Shown here: positions 61,876 to 64,000 of the stretch, piece after piece
How positions within the stretch are numbered: position 1 is the first letter of the stretch
How the letters are laid out: every line of letters starts with the position of its first letter
Source: Streptomyces sp. PsTaAH-137
GTDB taxonomy: Bacteria; Actinomycetota; Actinomycetes; Streptomycetales; Streptomycetaceae
DNA: 64,000 nucleotides
Assembly (NCBI RefSeq): GCF_003259365.1
Contig: NZ_QLLY01000001.1
Span: forward strand, 558,001-622,000
Direction: 5' to 3'
Position numbers and translations under genes: made by a program
Notes under the pieces: generated by a model
Seen by the model: only the letters and a program-made list of their open reading frames with translations
Told to the model about the DNA's origin: nothing
Databases searched by the model: none

Positions 61876-63231
61876 GTGCCCTCGACCATCGCCCGCATCA
61901 CCGGGGTCGACACCTTCGACATCCGCTTCCCGACCTCCCGGGAACTGGACGGCTCCGACGCCATGAACCCCGACCCCGACTACTCCGCCGCCTACGTCGT
62001 GCTGCGCACCGACGCCGCCGACGGACACGAGGGGCACGGCTTCACCTTCACGATCGGCCGCGGCAACGACGTCCAGGTCGCGGCCATCCGCAGCCTGCGC
62101 CACCACGTCGTCGGCCGGCCGGTCGACGAACTGTGCGCCGACCCGGGCAGCCTCAACCGCGACCTGATCGGCGACAGCCAACTCCGCTGGCTGGGACCCG
62201 AGAAGGGGGTGATGCACATGGCGATCGGCGCCGTCGTCAACGCGGCGTGGGACCTCGCCGCCAAGCGCGCCGAGAAGCCACTGTGGCGGCTGCTCGCCGA
62301 CGCCGAACCCGAATGGCTGGTCTCCCAGGTCGACTTCCGCTACATCGCCGACGCCCTCACCCCCGAACGCGCACTGGAACTGCTCAGGGCGGGCCGCGCG
62401 GGCGCCGACGGGAGGACGGCCGACCTGCTGGCCCGCGGCTACCCCGGCTACACCACGTCCCCCGGCTGGCTCGGCTACAGCGACGACAAGCTGAGCCGCC
62501 TCGCCCGGGAGGCCGTCGCCGACGGCTTCACCCAGATCAAGCTGAAGGTCGGCGCCGACCTCGACGACGACATCCGCCGCTGCCGCACCGCGCGCCGGGT
62601 CATCGGCCCGGACATCCGCATGGCCATCGACGCCAACCAGCGCTGGAACGTGGGCGAGGCCGTCGAATGGACGCGTGCGCTCGCCGAGTTCGACCCGTAC
62701 TGGGTGGAGGAACCCACCAGCCCCGACGACGTCCTCGGCCACGCCGCCATCCGCCGCGCCGTCGGCCCGGTCAAGGTCGCCACCGGCGAACACGTCCAGA
62801 ACCGCATCGTCTTCAAGCAGCTCCTCCAGGCCGGTGCGATCGACATCCTGCAGATCGACGCCGCCCGCGTCGGCGGCGTCAACGAGAACCTGGCGATCCT
62901 GCTGCTCGCCGCCGAGTTCGGCGTCCCCGTCTGCCCGCACGCCGGCGGCGTCGGCCTGTGCGAACTCGTCCAGCACCTCTCGATGTTCGACTACGTCGCC
63001 CTGTCCGGCACCACCGAGGACCGCGTCATCGAGTACGTCGACCATCTCCACGACCACTTCATCGACCCGGTCGTCGTGCGCGACGGCCACTACACGGCCC
63101 CCACCGCACCCGGCTTCTCCGCCACGATGCGGGCCGAGTCCCTCGCCGAATTCACCTTCCCCGACGGCGCGTTCTGGGTCCGCGACCGCGCCGGGCAGCA
63201 CGACCCCCACACGAACGGAGCCGCGGCATGA
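61876..63231 (+). CDS. L-fuconate dehydratase (enolase superfamily)
   Basis: Dehydrates L-fuconate to 2-keto-3-deoxy-L-fuconate in the non-phosphorylating L-fucose pathway. The 451-residue protein has the family opening [20 protein letters not shown] and [35 protein letters not shown] and the catalytic Lys pair in [17 protein letters not shown] follow. Metal ligands are in [17 protein letters not shown] and ATGEHVQNR, and the second catalytic His in [11 protein letters not shown]. These closely match the characterised Xanthomonas fuconate dehydratase. Start at GTG 61876 with GAAAGG upstream. The next gene overlaps its stop (ATGA). Activity on L-galactonate or D-arabinonate is a known side reaction in the family. 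Confidence 0.92.
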   Translation: MPSTIARITGVDTFDIRFPTSRELDGSDAMNPDPDYSAAYVVLRTDAADGHEGHGFTFTIGRGNDVQVAAIRSLRHHVVGRPVDELCADPGSLNRDLIGDSQLRWLGPEKGVMHMAIGAVVNAAWDLAAKRAEKPLWRLLADAEPEWLVSQVDFRYIADALTPERALELLRAGRAGADGRTADLLARGYPGYTTSPGWLGYSDDKLSRLAREAVADGFTQIKLKVGADLDDDIRRCRTARRVIGPDIRMAIDANQRWNVGEAVEWTRALAEFDPYWVEEPTSPDDVLGHAAIRRAVGPVKVATGEHVQNRIVFKQLLQAGAIDILQIDAARVGGVNENLAILLLAAEFGVPVCPHAGGVGLCELVQHLSMFDYVALSGTTEDRVIEYVDHLHDHFIDPVVVRDGHYTAPTAPGFSATMRAESLAEFTFPDGAFWVRDRAGQHDPHTNGAAA

Positions 63232-64000
63232 GCGACACCCCGAAGGACCTCACCGACTTCACCGGGCTCAAGGCCCTCGTCACCGGCGGCGCCTCCGGGC
63301 TCGGCCGCGCCACCGCCGACCTCCTCACCGCGCGCGGCGCCGCCGTCGCCGTCCTCGACCGGGACATCACGGCCGTCGACAAGCCGCTGCGCGGGTACGC
63401 CGCCGACGTCACCGACGACGAGACCGTGCGGGCCGCCGTCGCCGCCGCCGTCGCCGACCTCGGCGGGCTCGACATCCTCGTCAACAACGCGGGCATCGGC
63501 GCCCAGGGCACCGTCGCCGACAACGACGACGCCGAATGGCACCGCGTCCTGGACGTGAACGTCATCGGCATCGTCCGCGTCACCCGCGCCGCCCTGCCCG
63601 CGCTGCGCGCCTCCGCCCACGCGGCCGTCGTCAACACCTGCTCCATCGCCGCCACCGCGGGCCTGCCGCAGCGCGCCCTCTACTCGGCCTCCAAGGGCGC
63701 CGTCCAGTCCCTCACCCTCGCCATGGCCGCCGACCACATACGCGAGGGCATCCGCGTCAACTGCGTCAACCCGGGCACGGCCGACACTCCGTGGATCGGC
63801 CGGCTCCTCGACAAGGCCGACGACCCGGCCGCCGAGCGCGCCGCCCTCGAAGCCCGCCAGCCCACCGGCCGCCTCGTCTCCGCCGCCGAGGTCGCGGGCG
63901 CCGTCGCCTACCTGGCCAGCCCGCTCTCCGGCGCCACCACCGGCACCGCCCTCGCCGTCGACGGCGGCATGCAGGGACTGCGGCTGCGCCCCGCGGGACA
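63228..64000 (+). CDS. SDR, probable 2-keto-3-deoxy-L-fuconate dehydrogenase (cut by window edge)
   Basis: NAD-dependent SDR of at least 257 residues, running off the right edge near its usual C-terminus. It has [31 protein letters not shown], the active-site Ser in [15 protein letters not shown] and Tyr-Lys in [20 protein letters not shown]. The later [20 protein letters not shown] and [20 protein letters not shown] resemble the 2-keto-3-deoxy-L-fuconate dehydrogenase group (BDH2-like). ATG 63228 overlaps the fuconate dehydratase stop, so translation is coupled and this is the expected next step. L-fucose dehydrogenase, lactonase and the final hydrolase are not in view. Confidence 0.82.
   Translation, partial: MSDTPKDLTDFTGLKALVTGGASGLGRATADLLTARGAAVAVLDRDITAVDKPLRGYAADVTDDETVRAAVAAAVADLGGLDILVNNAGIGAQGTVADNDDAEWHRVLDVNVIGIVRVTRAALPALRASAHAAVVNTCSIAATAGLPQRALYSASKGAVQSLTLAMAADHIREGIRVNCVNPGTADTPWIGRLLDKADDPAAERAALEARQPTGRLVSAAEVAGAVAYLASPLSGATTGTALAVDGGMQGLRLRPAG

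Overview
The window is a stretch of high-GC actinobacterial chromosome and almost certainly comes from a Streptomyces. Third codon positions are strongly GC, GTG and TTG starts are frequent, and genes are packed with ATGA/GTGA overlaps. Familiar Streptomyces markers are present: an adjacent glgM-glgC pair, an Rpf-type cell-wall hydrolase, a deazaflavin-dependent reductase, a WS/DGAT acyltransferase and many Tat-secreted glycoside hydrolases. I saw no rRNA, tRNA, CRISPR array or insertion sequence.

Layout. 1-6.1 kb: the start of a PIG-L deacetylase, a decayed HTH fragment, a secreted GH67 alpha-glucuronidase and a secreted GH2 enzyme with a CBM42-like tail. 6.2-10.6 kb: a MarR-controlled MFS exporter fused to a UspA domain, then small metabolic genes. 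10.6-18.4 kb: gnd, a CE7 esterase, an Rpf-LysM-M23 hydrolase, a DMT transporter and glgM-glgC. 18.4-25.8 kb: a TetR/acyl-CoA ligase/acyl-CoA dehydrogenase unit and a tandem AsnC regulator facing an M20 hydrolase-MFS operon. 25.8-39.4 kb: a carbohydrate-use locus with a YtfQRT-YjfF-like ABC transporter, its LacI regulator, and secreted GH2-PA14, GH127 and GH92 enzymes. 39.5-47.7 kb: WS/DGAT, an unusual zinc-ribbon SDR, a second SDR, a PhnZ-like HD oxygenase, a DsbA/CcdA thiol-redox set and small genes. 47.8-52.9 kb: secreted GH20 and GH29, a formylglycine-generating enzyme and a coupled unknown protein. 52.9-57 kb: a YtcJ-type amidohydrolase, an APC permease and a TetR regulator. 57.2-64 kb: a FadR-type regulator facing a sugar ABC transporter, an L-fuconate dehydratase and an SDR that fits the next step; this runs off the right edge.

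Two regulatory themes tie the genes together. First, a 14-bp element close to TTACATCGTTGGAA lies upstream of GH67, GH2-CBM42, the ABC transporter and GH2-PA14, and a related palindrome precedes GH92. With the LacI gene in the middle this looks like one regulon for arabinofuranose-rich or mannose-containing polymers. Second, FadR-like TGGTCTGACCA sites lie between the GntR regulator and the L-fuconate operon. The secreted alpha-L-fucosidase 7 kb upstream could supply the substrate. Gene family calls are mostly firm; substrates and regulon membership are inferences.
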